Shown: in pieces, positions 44,396 to 52,895 of the stretch
Numbering within the stretch: position 1 is the stretch's first letter
Layout: each line of letters starts with the position of its first letter
Assembly (NCBI RefSeq): GCF_014297275.1
Contig: NZ_JACOQK010000001.1
Span: forward strand, 992,001-1,056,000
DNA length: 64,000 nt
Direction: 5' to 3'
Source: Clostridium facile
Lineage (GTDB): Bacteria > Bacillota > Clostridia > Oscillospirales > Ruminococcaceae
Made by a program: the position numbers and the translations under genes
The notes under the pieces: generated by a model
The model's input: the letters and a program-made list of their open reading frames with translations, nothing else
What the model was told of the DNA's origin: nothing
Databases searched by the model: none

Positions 44396-47300
44396 TTATT
44401 TTTTCTTACGGGTGAACAACAGAGCTGCTCCTGCTAATGTAATTGCTGCTAATCCTGCAATTGGAGCAAAATCGCCTGTTTTCGCCGCGTTTGCTTTTGG
44501 TGTGGTAGATTCCTCTCCAGTTTGAGTAGCTGTATCATCAGTGGACGGTGTTGTTTCTTCTGGAACACTTCCATCTACTGTTACTAATTGATCCATTGCA
44601 GCTTGTACGTTTGTTACTGCTGCATCTACTTCCTCTTGAGTTGCGTTTTCATCTGCCATTACGTCATTTGCTTCTGCTACTGCTGCTGTCAATACTGCGT
44701 AGCTTTCTGCTGTATACGCAGATGCGTCTTTACCATTCGCTTCTGCCAATACAGATTCTAAGATAGATTTATCTGCTTTATATCTCAGATTCAGCATTGC
44801 GTTCAACAGGTTAGTTTCTGCTGTTTCGATTTCTGCCTGCATTGCGTTGTCTTTGTCTGCAAGGATTGCCTGTGCTGCTGCCAATGCTTCTTTAAATTCT
44901 GCTTGGCCTGCTTCTACATAGTCATTCATGTCATAACCTTCTGCCAATGCTACTAGAGTTTCTAAGGAAGTGATATCCCCTTTCACAAAGCCTAGTTTAT
45001 GGATTTCGGTCATCAATGTTTTCCATGCCGCGTCTACTTCTTCCTGAGTTGCTGCTGGATCTGCTGCAACTGCTTTGGCTGCATCCAATGCTGCATTGAA
45101 AGTTTTCTGCACATCCGCAATGATATTATTGAATTCATCAGATGCTTTTTGTTGTTCTGCATAGTCAATAACAGTGTTTAAAATATCTTTATCCGCTACT
45201 TCGTATTCAGAATCTACGAAAGGAACGATTACTGCCTGGCTTGGCCCATATGGCAAGTATTTTGTCTGTCTCATTTCACCAAACCAATTATTTCTGCTAT
45301 TTCCACCAGGTTTAATTGCGCCACGGGAAAGTTGAACATTTCCTAATGGAGAACTATATTCAATATGGATCGTATTTTCACCGTCTACCAGGTATTCACT
45401 GATATCCGCTACTGGGTCTGTAGAACTGATACCACCTGTGTATTGTTCTGTTCCTTCATATCCTTCAATTACAGATTGTGGAACTTTGGTTGGGTTCGTA
45501 CTTACATCTCCGCCAACTTTCTGTCCATTAATCCATACTTTCATGCTGGAATAGAATTCATCGCCAAAGTCGATATATGCACCATCAGCGGAGCTGCTAT
45601 CCCAATTAAATTTCGCATCATAATACCCAATACCGGATACGCTTTCTCCTACTTCAGGAATATTATTCCATGTAGTCAGTTCATCCAGTTTTACATTGAT
45701 ATCTGTCTTGTCAGTATCAACTTTAGTATTTACAGTATGTACATCACCAATCGTTTCTTCACTGCGGAGTACATTTTCCGATGGTGTCCAAGATTCTACT
45801 GTTACATCCCAGTTAGTAATTGGGTAGGATTCTGGTACGTTGATTTCTTCTGTTACTGTTCTGCCACTACTCAATTTCGTTGTATAAGTACCACTTTGAG
45901 TTGCTCGTACTGCTACACCATTTTCTGTTCCATATGCCATATCTGCGTTGGTTGAAGTTGCGTGGAATGATTCCTCGGTTACTGGTTCAAACGCATATAG
46001 AGCGATATCATCATAATCCAAATCGATTGGGAATACAGTCTGACCATCTTCATAATAGTAATTACCAATTTCAGTTACTTCACCTGTCCAGGAATCGATG
46101 GTATATGGGATATACATGCCATCCATCCGGATTTCTGTCTTGATGTTGGTTCCATGGTCTTCTGTTTTTACTTCATCAATAAAGCTGTTTTCATGGTAAT
46201 CGTTGGAGCAGTAATTATAAGCATACAAATAACGGCTACCATCTTCTGCTTCACGGGTTTGGGTCAATAACTGATGGTTTGCCCCATTAAATTCAGCGTA
46301 TGGACGGATGCCCATTTCCTGCATTGCATCGTACAGACCATCGTCATAGCCTTCCGCTACTTTGTCAAAGTAATCAAAGTCTTCAGAAGCATCGTAAATT
46401 TCTACATCTTTTACATTTGGCAGGGCTCTCATCTGTTCCATAATGGAAGCCAATTCTTCGTCCTTGCCATCGTTAAAGGTAGTGCGTTCCGCAGCCCCTT
46501 CCATAATAAAGACTGGCAGGCCTTTTTGTGCCCATTCATAGATCAATTTCGCGCCATCAATATCCAGCCAATCCTGATAGAGTACCAGTGCTTTATAGCC
46601 TGCTGGTTCTATTGTCTTGGTATCTTCATCAAAGTAAACGCCGTCCGCTTTGAGCATATCAGGGCTAAAGTAATCATAGGTATAGCCGTTATCTTGCAGT
46701 TCAGTAGAACGATAGTAAACACCCTGATGAGCCAACATATACTGCATACCAGTGAGGCCATCTCCAGATTCTCCACCAAATCTTACACCTTGGTTCCAGT
46801 TGTTGTGGATAAAGCCAACATCGGTTCTGGAATTACCGGTTTGTAACATCTGCTGGATACGTCCCAGATGTGCGTTCATTTCGTCAAAGTCCTTATAGGA
46901 AGGTTCACGGGTTCCCCAACGGTCAAAACCAGAGCCCCAGCCTGGCCATGCAGCGTTTTCACCATAGCTATAGCCTGCGCTCCAAATATGCCAGATTAAC
47001 TGTTGGAAACCGGAAGCATACATGGTATAAGCATCTTCCAAGCGAAGTTGTTGTGGAGTATAATAGGTATTTAATTCAGTTCCTGTTTCACTGGAAAGAA
47101 CTTTATCCAACAGATGGTTGCCAGCACTATGTAATCTTAAAATATCAACCTGGTTGTATTGGTTCAAACTCTCTGCTTCTGGATAATCTACATACATTGC
47201 TGGTTCTGTGATTTCAAATGACCGACCATAGGAAATCTGGGCACGTGTTTCAATTCCTACAGAATTTAACCATTCTTTTAATGGTTGTAGCATATTTTCA

Positions 47301-48451
47301 CAATACAATTGTGTCAATACATCTACCCAGTCGTTGATAATTTTTTCCCGGTCATTTTTATCATTATACAGGTCATGGGTACCTTCCGCAGGTTGAGTAT
47401 ATGGATCATATACAGCCTGTACCTGTGGCAAGCCATCTACTAAGAACAGGTATGGCATGATATCATAGCCTTTACGGTTGATAAATTCTTGCCGGATATC
47501 TTCTGTCCACCAGGTAATACCACCGTCAGGATTCAACTCAATGGAGTCCATAAACAGCTGTACATCGCCCTCTTTGATCTTCTCGTTCAATTCTGGGTCA
47601 TTCAGATAATGCTCTTCCCAGAACGAACGTAAAGCGTCAACCCCTCTGGTATCAAAGTAGTTGGTCGCGTAGCAAGTTTCCGCCGCTGGGGAAGCTGTTT
47701 TGTAGTTCCCATGGGTCCAGTATCCAAATACCACATAATCAGAATCTGCTGGAGCTGTCCAGTTGATTGCCTGGTCATAAACAGTTGCGCCTTCTACTGC
47801 TGTCACCTGATTACTTAAGTCAATCATAGAACCTGGTTCTACAACATAGCTTTCTCCATCCGTACTAGCAAGTTTCCCTGCATATGCGGCAACAAATTTC
47901 CCTTTGTTGCTTTCCCTCTGGGTAGATGGTTTTGGCAATGCGGTAATGCTTTCCCCTGCTTTGACTACCTGGGACCCCATTGCCACAACTTGGCTTGCTT
48001 CCTGGCTATCTGGATCCAACCCTGGTACGTTTGAGGTTGACCAGTTGGTACCAGATGTTAAGCTCAATGTCATGCCCAGATCCAGGATTTTGTTCATCAT
48101 CAGTTTCCACTTGTGGGACCACATCTCGGAACCATATGCGTAGGTGTCATCCGGTGCGTTTCTATCCGACTGCATACATAGCTCTACGCCACGGAACCCT
48201 GCGTCATACAATGCCTGGATTTCTTCCAGCAGCGTTTCATCTGTATTGGATGCTTCCCCGATCCACCAGCGCACCTCTGTACTGTACACCCTATCTGGAT
48301 CGGTATACTGGGATTCCAGTTTGCTGGCAAAATCCGCTGTGCCAGCAACATTGCCGCCAATCGCACTAACAGCAGATGCCGCTACTGTAGAAAGCATGGT
48401 AGCAGCCAGCAATACGCCAAGGGCTTTTTTTGCTTTGTTTTTTAACTTCAT
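44396..48451 (-). CDS. Secreted GH106-like glycosidase with FIVAR repeats and KTGD wall anchor
   Basis: 1351 residues. Signal peptide 1-30. The catalytic part begins with RVYSTEVRWWIGEAS and DAGFRGVELCMQSDR, the opening of family GH106 (alpha-L-rhamnosidase-like) (beta/alpha)8 domains. The region to about 800 is consistent in length, with beta-sandwich parts to about 1080 (WNINGQKVGG-type ligand-binding strand). Three FIVAR repeats follow (about 1095-1300), then ANAAKTGDFAPIAG, a hydrophobic helix and RKKK. The FIVAR and anchor region is almost the same as in the protein at 2519-6883 (NLLNAMLNLRYKADKSILE is identical). It likely cuts rhamnosyl-containing pectin or host glycans at the cell surface; substrate not proven. 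AAAGGAGG precedes the ATG. Confidence 0.85.
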   Translation of the reverse strand: MKLKNKAKKALGVLLAATMLSTVAASAVSAIGGNVAGTADFASKLESQYTDPDRVYSTEVRWWIGEASNTDETLLEEIQALYDAGFRGVELCMQSDRNAPDDTYAYGSEMWSHKWKLMMNKILDLGMTLSLTSGTNWSTSNVPGLDPDSQEASQVVAMGSQVVKAGESITALPKPSTQRESNKGKFVAAYAGKLASTDGESYVVEPGSMIDLSNQVTAVEGATVYDQAINWTAPADSDYVVFGYWTHGNYKTASPAAETCYATNYFDTRGVDALRSFWEEHYLNDPELNEKIKEGDVQLFMDSIELNPDGGITWWTEDIRQEFINRKGYDIMPYLFLVDGLPQVQAVYDPYTQPAEGTHDLYNDKNDREKIINDWVDVLTQLYCENMLQPLKEWLNSVGIETRAQISYGRSFEITEPAMYVDYPEAESLNQYNQVDILRLHSAGNHLLDKVLSSETGTELNTYYTPQQLRLEDAYTMYASGFQQLIWHIWSAGYSYGENAAWPGWGSGFDRWGTREPSYKDFDEMNAHLGRIQQMLQTGNSRTDVGFIHNNWNQGVRFGGESGDGLTGMQYMLAHQGVYYRSTELQDNGYTYDYFSPDMLKADGVYFDEDTKTIEPAGYKALVLYQDWLDIDGAKLIYEWAQKGLPVFIMEGAAERTTFNDGKDEELASIMEQMRALPNVKDVEIYDASEDFDYFDKVAEGYDDGLYDAMQEMGIRPYAEFNGANHQLLTQTREAEDGSRYLYAYNYCSNDYHENSFIDEVKTEDHGTNIKTEIRMDGMYIPYTIDSWTGEVTEIGNYYYEDGQTVFPIDLDYDDIALYAFEPVTEESFHATSTNADMAYGTENGVAVRATQSGTYTTKLSSGRTVTEEINVPESYPITNWDVTVESWTPSENVLRSEETIGDVHTVNTKVDTDKTDINVKLDELTTWNNIPEVGESVSGIGYYDAKFNWDSSSADGAYIDFGDEFYSSMKVWINGQKVGGDVSTNPTKVPQSVIEGYEGTEQYTGGISSTDPVADISEYLVDGENTIHIEYSSPLGNVQLSRGAIKPGGNSRNNWFGEMRQTKYLPYGPSQAVIVPFVDSEYEVADKDILNTVIDYAEQQKASDEFNNIIADVQKTFNAALDAAKAVAADPAATQEEVDAAWKTLMTEIHKLGFVKGDITSLETLVALAEGYDMNDYVEAGQAEFKEALAAAQAILADKDNAMQAEIETAETNLLNAMLNLRYKADKSILESVLAEANGKDASAYTAESYAVLTAAVAEANDVMADENATQEEVDAAVTNVQAAMDQLVTVDGSVPEETTPSTDDTATQTGEESTTPKANAAKTGDFAPIAGLAAITLAGAALLFTRKKK

Positions 48452-48878
48452 CGTTTTTCCTCCTTTAGAAATGGATAGTTTGTAAAGAGGACAAAATCAG
48501 GATAGCCTACATGATGGTTTTCTATCAAAAATTTATTTTAAATTTTTGCAATTAATTAAACCAAACATGCCGCCCAAAAAACAGCCGTAAAATAAGATGC
48601 TCCCTAAACTAAATGTTTCCATCAGTTTTCTATGGTAAAACATCCTTTTACACCACTGTAAATGTGGCAATCACTTTATTTTCCGCTTTACAAGATAGAT
48701 GATTAATCTGTTATATTATTAAAACATAACAGAAATCGCTTACAAAATATATAAAATATATTTTGTATCTGCGATTAATATTATAATATTTATCTATTTT
48801 TATCACAATGGGCATTCATGAACTAAAAAGTGGTAATTTTTTGTACTTTCTGGTATAAAATCTAACACTCTATCAAGT
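48452..48878. other. AT-rich intergenic region with palindromes, no gene seen
   Basis: Upstream region of the GH106-like gene. It contains two neighbouring palindromes: CTGTTAT...ATAACAG (48708-48732) and a longer one (48734-48776). Any promoter of the glycosidase lies here, but no pair is convincing. No open frame with a ribosome site. Confidence 0.5.
48734..48776. repeat. Long AT-rich palindrome
   Basis: AATCGC and GCGATT flank TACAAAATATA and TATATTTTGTA, with a five-base centre: 17 paired positions with small interruptions. There is no T run typical of a terminator. Confidence 0.5.
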
Positions 48879-48919
48879 AAAAACAACCCGGGAATCCAGG
48901 ACGGATTCTCCGAGTTGTT
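48879..48919 (-). terminator. Intrinsic terminator after the decayed anchor
   Basis: AACAACCCGGGAATCC pairs with GGATTCTCCGAGTTGTT with minor mismatches; TTTTT follows on the minus strand. It survives downstream of the eroded surface-protein tail and may now end the DUF421 transcript. Confidence 0.7.
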
Positions 48920-48962
48920 CCTCAATGGAAAAGAAAAATTTGTTTGTTATCTTAAAGATTAT

Positions 48963-49094
48963 CTCTTTTGAGGGAGCTGCACCTGCTAAGGCGATTGCCG
49001 ATAACCTCCCAATTGGAACAACACCGCCTGTTTTCGCTGCGTTCGCTTGGGCAGTTATCGTTTTCTGACCTGTTTAGGTAACATTTTCTTCCAT
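48963..49094 (-). pseudogene. Eroded C-terminal wall anchor of a third KTGD surface protein
   Basis: A 44-codon frame with one internal stop reads MEENVT*TGQKTITAQ, ANAAKTGGVVPIGRLS and AIALAGAAPSKE. Aligned to the tail of the gene at 44396-48451 (TQTGEES..., ANAAKTGDFAPIAGLAAI, TLAGAALLFTRKKK) it matches along its length, including NAAKTG and LAGAA. The rest of the gene and the basic end are gone. The fragment lies between the DUF421 gene and a surviving terminator, so it is probably the 3' remnant of a deleted paralogue. Confidence 0.7.
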
Positions 49095-49142
49095 TTGTTT
49101 TTTAGATGGGATTTTTGTTATAGGTATTATAGTATATTTCTT

Positions 49143-49862
49143 TCAAATAAAATAATTTTTGTTTTTTAACTGCTGGTTTTTCAGTAAAAGGGTAAGGGTT
49201 CCATTGGTTTCCAAGGAACCCAACAACACATCTTCCGTACGATGTTTCTGTTGTTTTAGCTGTTTGTTTAGCCAGGCCAGATCATAGCCAGTTTGTTCCA
49301 AATTGCGCTCCATTACCTTCCCATCAACAATTACGTTAGTACAGAGATGTTCCTGAGGCAGCGCCATCCCTAAATCTTCTGGCTGGACAGGACGTTTCCC
49401 CGTCTTTGGCAGAATGCTGACACTTCCGTCGATTTCCATAATCCCATACTCAATATCACTGATATTAAAATACCCATTTTTCCGACATTCACACAGTAAA
49501 TCATTGATATCATAATGGCAGTCTTTCATAGATTTTTCAATAATGGAGCCTTTATAAATCAGAATCGTAGGGGTACCGGAAAAAAAACGGCGCAGCTTGA
49601 TGCTTTTCATCGTAATAATCGAAATCGATACTGTCAGGATCGCGTACAATGCCATTGCAACTAGACAGGCATAAATTGGAATGGTATCATCAATGGTTAA
49701 CGTAGCCGCAATAGATCCAATCGTGATACCTACAATATAATCGTAAAAGGTGAGCTGGGAGATTTGCCGCACCCCAATTAAGCGAGAGAGCAAAAATAAA
49801 AATACAAAGGAAAGGAGCGTCCGAAACACAATGGAAAGGAGATTTATCAAAACTTCATTCAC
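49143..49862 (-). CDS. DUF421 (YetF-type) membrane protein
   Basis: 239 residues from a GTG at 49862, where GAGGTG sits seven bases upstream; an ATG at 49877 overlaps the ribosome site. Three N-terminal helices with FRTLLSFVFLFLLSRLIG and SQLTFYDYIVGITIGSIAA, followed by a soluble alpha/beta domain with GTPTILIYKGSIIEKSMKD and CRKNGYFNISDIEYGIME. These are diagnostic of DUF421 (YetF, YrbG, YkjA; some linked to spore or phospholipid biology). Function is unknown. Confidence 0.9.
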   Translation of the reverse strand: MNEVLINLLSIVFRTLLSFVFLFLLSRLIGVRQISQLTFYDYIVGITIGSIAATLTIDDTIPIYACLVAMALYAILTVSISIITMKSIKLRRFFSGTPTILIYKGSIIEKSMKDCHYDINDLLCECRKNGYFNISDIEYGIMEIDGSVSILPKTGKRPVQPEDLGMALPQEHLCTNVIVDGKVMERNLEQTGYDLAWLNKQLKQQKHRTEDVLLGSLETNGTLTLLLKNQQLKNKNYFI

Positions 49863-49909
49863 GTTACAACACCTCATCCATAGTGTTGCAGTATTTGGGG
49901 AAAATATGC

Positions 49910-49946
49910 AAAAAACAGGACAACTTCTAAAGGATGTCCTGTTTTT
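49910..49946 (-). terminator. Intrinsic terminator after the small acidic protein gene
   Basis: AAAAACAGGACA and TGTCCTGTTTTT form a 12-pair stem around a 12-base loop with T on both sides. It is 11 bases past the stop at 49958 and separates the LTA-synthase pair from DUF421. Confidence 0.82.
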
Positions 49947-49957
49947 ACACGAAAATA

Positions 49958-50281
49958 TCAGAAAAAGTATTCCAAAGATTCCAGCCAGTCTTTCAAACTG
50001 ACGCCCTCAATACTGACTATACGAACATTTTGCCATCTTTCTTGAAGGGATTTCCCCTGAAATATTCTGGCAGTTACAAGCTCCTGGGCAGTTGGAAATT
50101 CTGCTCCGTTAGGAATATCACAATATCCCACCCAATACGGTTTTTCGCATTGGGGCATATAGCCCAAAAAATGTTCTTCTTCCCGCTCATCATCCGCAAA
50201 GTAAAAGCAGGTTTCGTTGATCCGTTTTCCCGCTTCCAACTGATGATAGAAAAAATCGTAATTTAAGCTAGCTATTTCCAT
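49958..50281 (-). CDS. Small acidic hypothetical protein
   Basis: 107 residues, acidic, no signal peptide (MEIASLNYDFFYHQLEAGK, FADDEREEEHFLGYMPQ, SLKDWLESLEYFF). It starts six bases after the stop of the LTA-synthase-like gene with a weak ribosome site, so it is probably translated by coupling. The pattern of a His/Trp-rich short protein resembles no family I can name. Confidence 0.7.
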   Translation of the reverse strand: MEIASLNYDFFYHQLEAGKRINETCFYFADDEREEEHFLGYMPQCEKPYWVGYCDIPNGAEFPTAQELVTARIFQGKSLQERWQNVRIVSIEGVSLKDWLESLEYFF

Positions 50282-50287
50282 GATGGA

Positions 50288-52312
50288 CTAGCCTGCCTGG
50301 TCGGAAATGGTAAAGACGCTATTTAATCGATTTTTTGGGTCAAACAGGTAATTATACTGCATCATATCATAAGAATCAATCAGGGAAGCATATACAGGGT
50401 CGTTTTTATAATCCTCAAGCCGATAATAGTTATTTTGATTATCCACATAGCCAATGGCGGTGAACACCGGCAACTGTTCCTGAATTCCATCCAGGAACTG
50501 ATTATATTCGGTCTTTTCCAACCCAGCAACATCCAACAACAGATTGGAAAGATAGTTGGCACTCATATGTTCCACCGTTTGTTCTGGGATATCATAATTT
50601 GCCCAGATGTAAAATGGAGTGATAAAACTCCGCATTTGTTCTTCAAAGGTACGCTGATCAAACGGGCCAACTAGAAAATCGTAAAACTCATCTTCCAAAG
50701 TAGGCTGATGGTCACCGAACATTAAAATAATAGTGGGTTCCTCCTGCTGGCTAAAATAGTTCACCAGATATTCAAACGCTTTGTCGGATTCCTGTACCAG
50801 AGTTAAGTACTGCTCCGCTTTTGGGAACTCCTGTCCCTCAGGTTTATTGAGGATTTCCACTGTGTTCTGGAATCCATTGGAGTAATCCAGATATCCCCCA
50901 TGGTTCTGCATGGTAACGTTAAACAGGAACAGCCTTTCGTCTGGGTCCTTCTGTTCATACAGGTCGATTACTTTATCATAAGAAGATTTGTCGCTAATGT
51001 ATTCTCGTATGTACTCTGGATTTTCAAAATCCTCCATGCTAACAAAATCCTGGAAGCCCAGCAATGGATATACCCTGTCACGGTTCCAACCCGCCGCATA
51101 ATAAGGATGCACCGCCAAGCTGGTATATCCCTGGTCGTTTAAGGTACTTACCAGAGAATAGGTATCGTCTGTAATATACTGCTGGTATGGCCGACAGCCA
51201 CTGGGCAAAAACGCCATGCTGTTCCCGGTTAAAAACTCAAACTCGGAGTTACAGGTCCCACTGCCATGGATGGACATATATAAATTTCCTTTGATGGTAT
51301 TCTCGGTGAGATTTGTCAGAAAAGGCATGAGCTCCTGGTTGGTCTGGAAATCCCCCACCTGCCGGAAATCCGCTAGGGATTCATTCATAATTGCGATGAT
51401 ATTTGGCTTTTGTTCCATAGAAGTTTCGGACACTTGATAAAAATCCCTGGTATCAATCTGATTGGAAATCGCCTCTACCTGCTGTACTGAATAATCTTCT
51501 GGGGAATCCACCATCAAAAACTGGGTGTTCATCGCCAAGGAAAGCACGATGCCATGGTCATGGGTGGACTGTGCCTGGCGCCAGGTATAGACACTAAGTC
51601 CCAGCTTTGGCAGAGTAGATTCCTGGTAAAAGACGGTGACAAATACAATACTGGCGGAAACAATTGCCACTTTGCCAATGATATTAGCTTTCAAGCTACG
51701 GTTCACATAGGTCAGCTTGGAAGCCACCATATTCCATAGCAACATCAGGCAAGTAGCAAGCAATACATTCCAGGTCATAACAAAAGTGTAGTTAGAAGCA
51801 ACACTCAGTGCAGTTCCAACCGACATAAAATCCCATGGTAGGATTGGTTCCCCTCGGAAGAGGGTGACCGCATAATTAACAATTGCAAACAGCCAAAACA
51901 GAGTATTAGAAATCCAAATTGTCACCCTTATCCGGTTAGTCAGGGCATAAATGACTCCATATACCAGGTAATACCACAGCAAATTCATGACAAAATTCGC
52001 TAAGTTAAAATCAAAAAAGATATTAACATTGTTGTTGACATATTCAACGATTCCAAACGTTATGATTGGGGAACAGCAAAGCAGCAGGATGCTTACTCTT
52101 TTTTCCCATTTTTCCTCTTGAAACCGGATGCGGAAGGCTGTTACAGCGCCAAACAAACCAGCAACTACCACTGTAAGCAAAAACCATCCAATCTGAAATT
52201 GCTTGCTATCTTGGTCGATAAAAGCGGGGATATTGCACACAATCAAAACCAACAACACCGCTGTTAAAATTGCCGAGATAGTAATCCGTTTTCGATTGGT
52301 TGTAAACTCCAT
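50288..52312 (-). CDS. LTA-synthase-family membrane sulfatase-fold enzyme
   Basis: 674 residues. Five N-terminal membrane helices (about 12-240), then an extracellular sulfatase-fold domain: NIIAIMNESLADF (metal Glu), SIHGSGTCNSEFEFLTG with the nucleophile Thr, and LMFGDHQPTLEDEFYDF (metal Asp-His). This layout is that of LtaS-like polyglycerolphosphate synthases and related phosphoglycerol or phosphoethanolamine transferases; the exact reaction cannot be assigned. TGGAGGT precedes the ATG. It is followed by a small protein gene and a terminator. Confidence 0.9.
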   Translation of the reverse strand: MEFTTNRKRITISAILTAVLLVLIVCNIPAFIDQDSKQFQIGWFLLTVVVAGLFGAVTAFRIRFQEEKWEKRVSILLLCCSPIITFGIVEYVNNNVNIFFDFNLANFVMNLLWYYLVYGVIYALTNRIRVTIWISNTLFWLFAIVNYAVTLFRGEPILPWDFMSVGTALSVASNYTFVMTWNVLLATCLMLLWNMVASKLTYVNRSLKANIIGKVAIVSASIVFVTVFYQESTLPKLGLSVYTWRQAQSTHDHGIVLSLAMNTQFLMVDSPEDYSVQQVEAISNQIDTRDFYQVSETSMEQKPNIIAIMNESLADFRQVGDFQTNQELMPFLTNLTENTIKGNLYMSIHGSGTCNSEFEFLTGNSMAFLPSGCRPYQQYITDDTYSLVSTLNDQGYTSLAVHPYYAAGWNRDRVYPLLGFQDFVSMEDFENPEYIREYISDKSSYDKVIDLYEQKDPDERLFLFNVTMQNHGGYLDYSNGFQNTVEILNKPEGQEFPKAEQYLTLVQESDKAFEYLVNYFSQQEEPTIILMFGDHQPTLEDEFYDFLVGPFDQRTFEEQMRSFITPFYIWANYDIPEQTVEHMSANYLSNLLLDVAGLEKTEYNQFLDGIQEQLPVFTAIGYVDNQNNYYRLEDYKNDPVYASLIDSYDMMQYNYLFDPKNRLNSVFTISDQAG

Positions 52313-52895
52313 ATTGTTTTTTTACCTCCATTTTATATGTGATTGTATTTTATCGTACACTGAAAATCATACCTTTTCGTTCGACAAAAACAGGTACAGA
52401 TTCAGCCCATTTTTGGGTTTTTTGGTTGGGAAATAGCAGATACTATACCCATTTTAAGTGTGATGGAAAAAGTATACCATACGAAACGAAAAAAAGAAAG
52501 CAATTTTCCTATTAATTGGGATTTATGTCAAATTTTCGTCGAATATCAATAAAATCTATGTAAAATCTTCGGGTTAAACTTTGTGTAAAATGCTATATTC
52601 ATTGTTTTGCAATACCACTTACTTCCTCATAATAGAACAATATGAAAAAAATACGGCTAATATGAGCCTGTACCAAAACCCATAACAGCCGTATTTTATT
52701 GTGTGGCTTCTATAATATCCGACACTTTGTTAGCATAAATAAAAACCATTTAAAATAATTTTATTACAAGACATCACAATTTCTTACCGATTATAAGGCT
52801 GTTATGGAATGATACCAAAACAGCCTAATGTATAGAAATAGATAACCCCCTGGTATAGGAAAATAAACAGCTACAACAATGGGATATCATAGACT
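52313..52895. other. Intergenic region with two hairpins, no gene seen
   Basis: Separates pcrA from the LTA-synthase-like gene, both on the minus strand. The left part must contain the promoter of the latter. The right part has the pcrA terminator (52645-52697) and another inverted repeat, AGGCTGTT / AACAGCCT (52796-52826). No plausible protein frame. Confidence 0.55.
52645..52697 (-). terminator. Intrinsic terminator of pcrA
   Basis: AAAATACGGCT and AGCCGTATTTT form an 11-pair stem with a 28-base loop, and the minus strand continues TTTTTTT. It lies about 200 bases after the pcrA stop. Confidence 0.65.
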
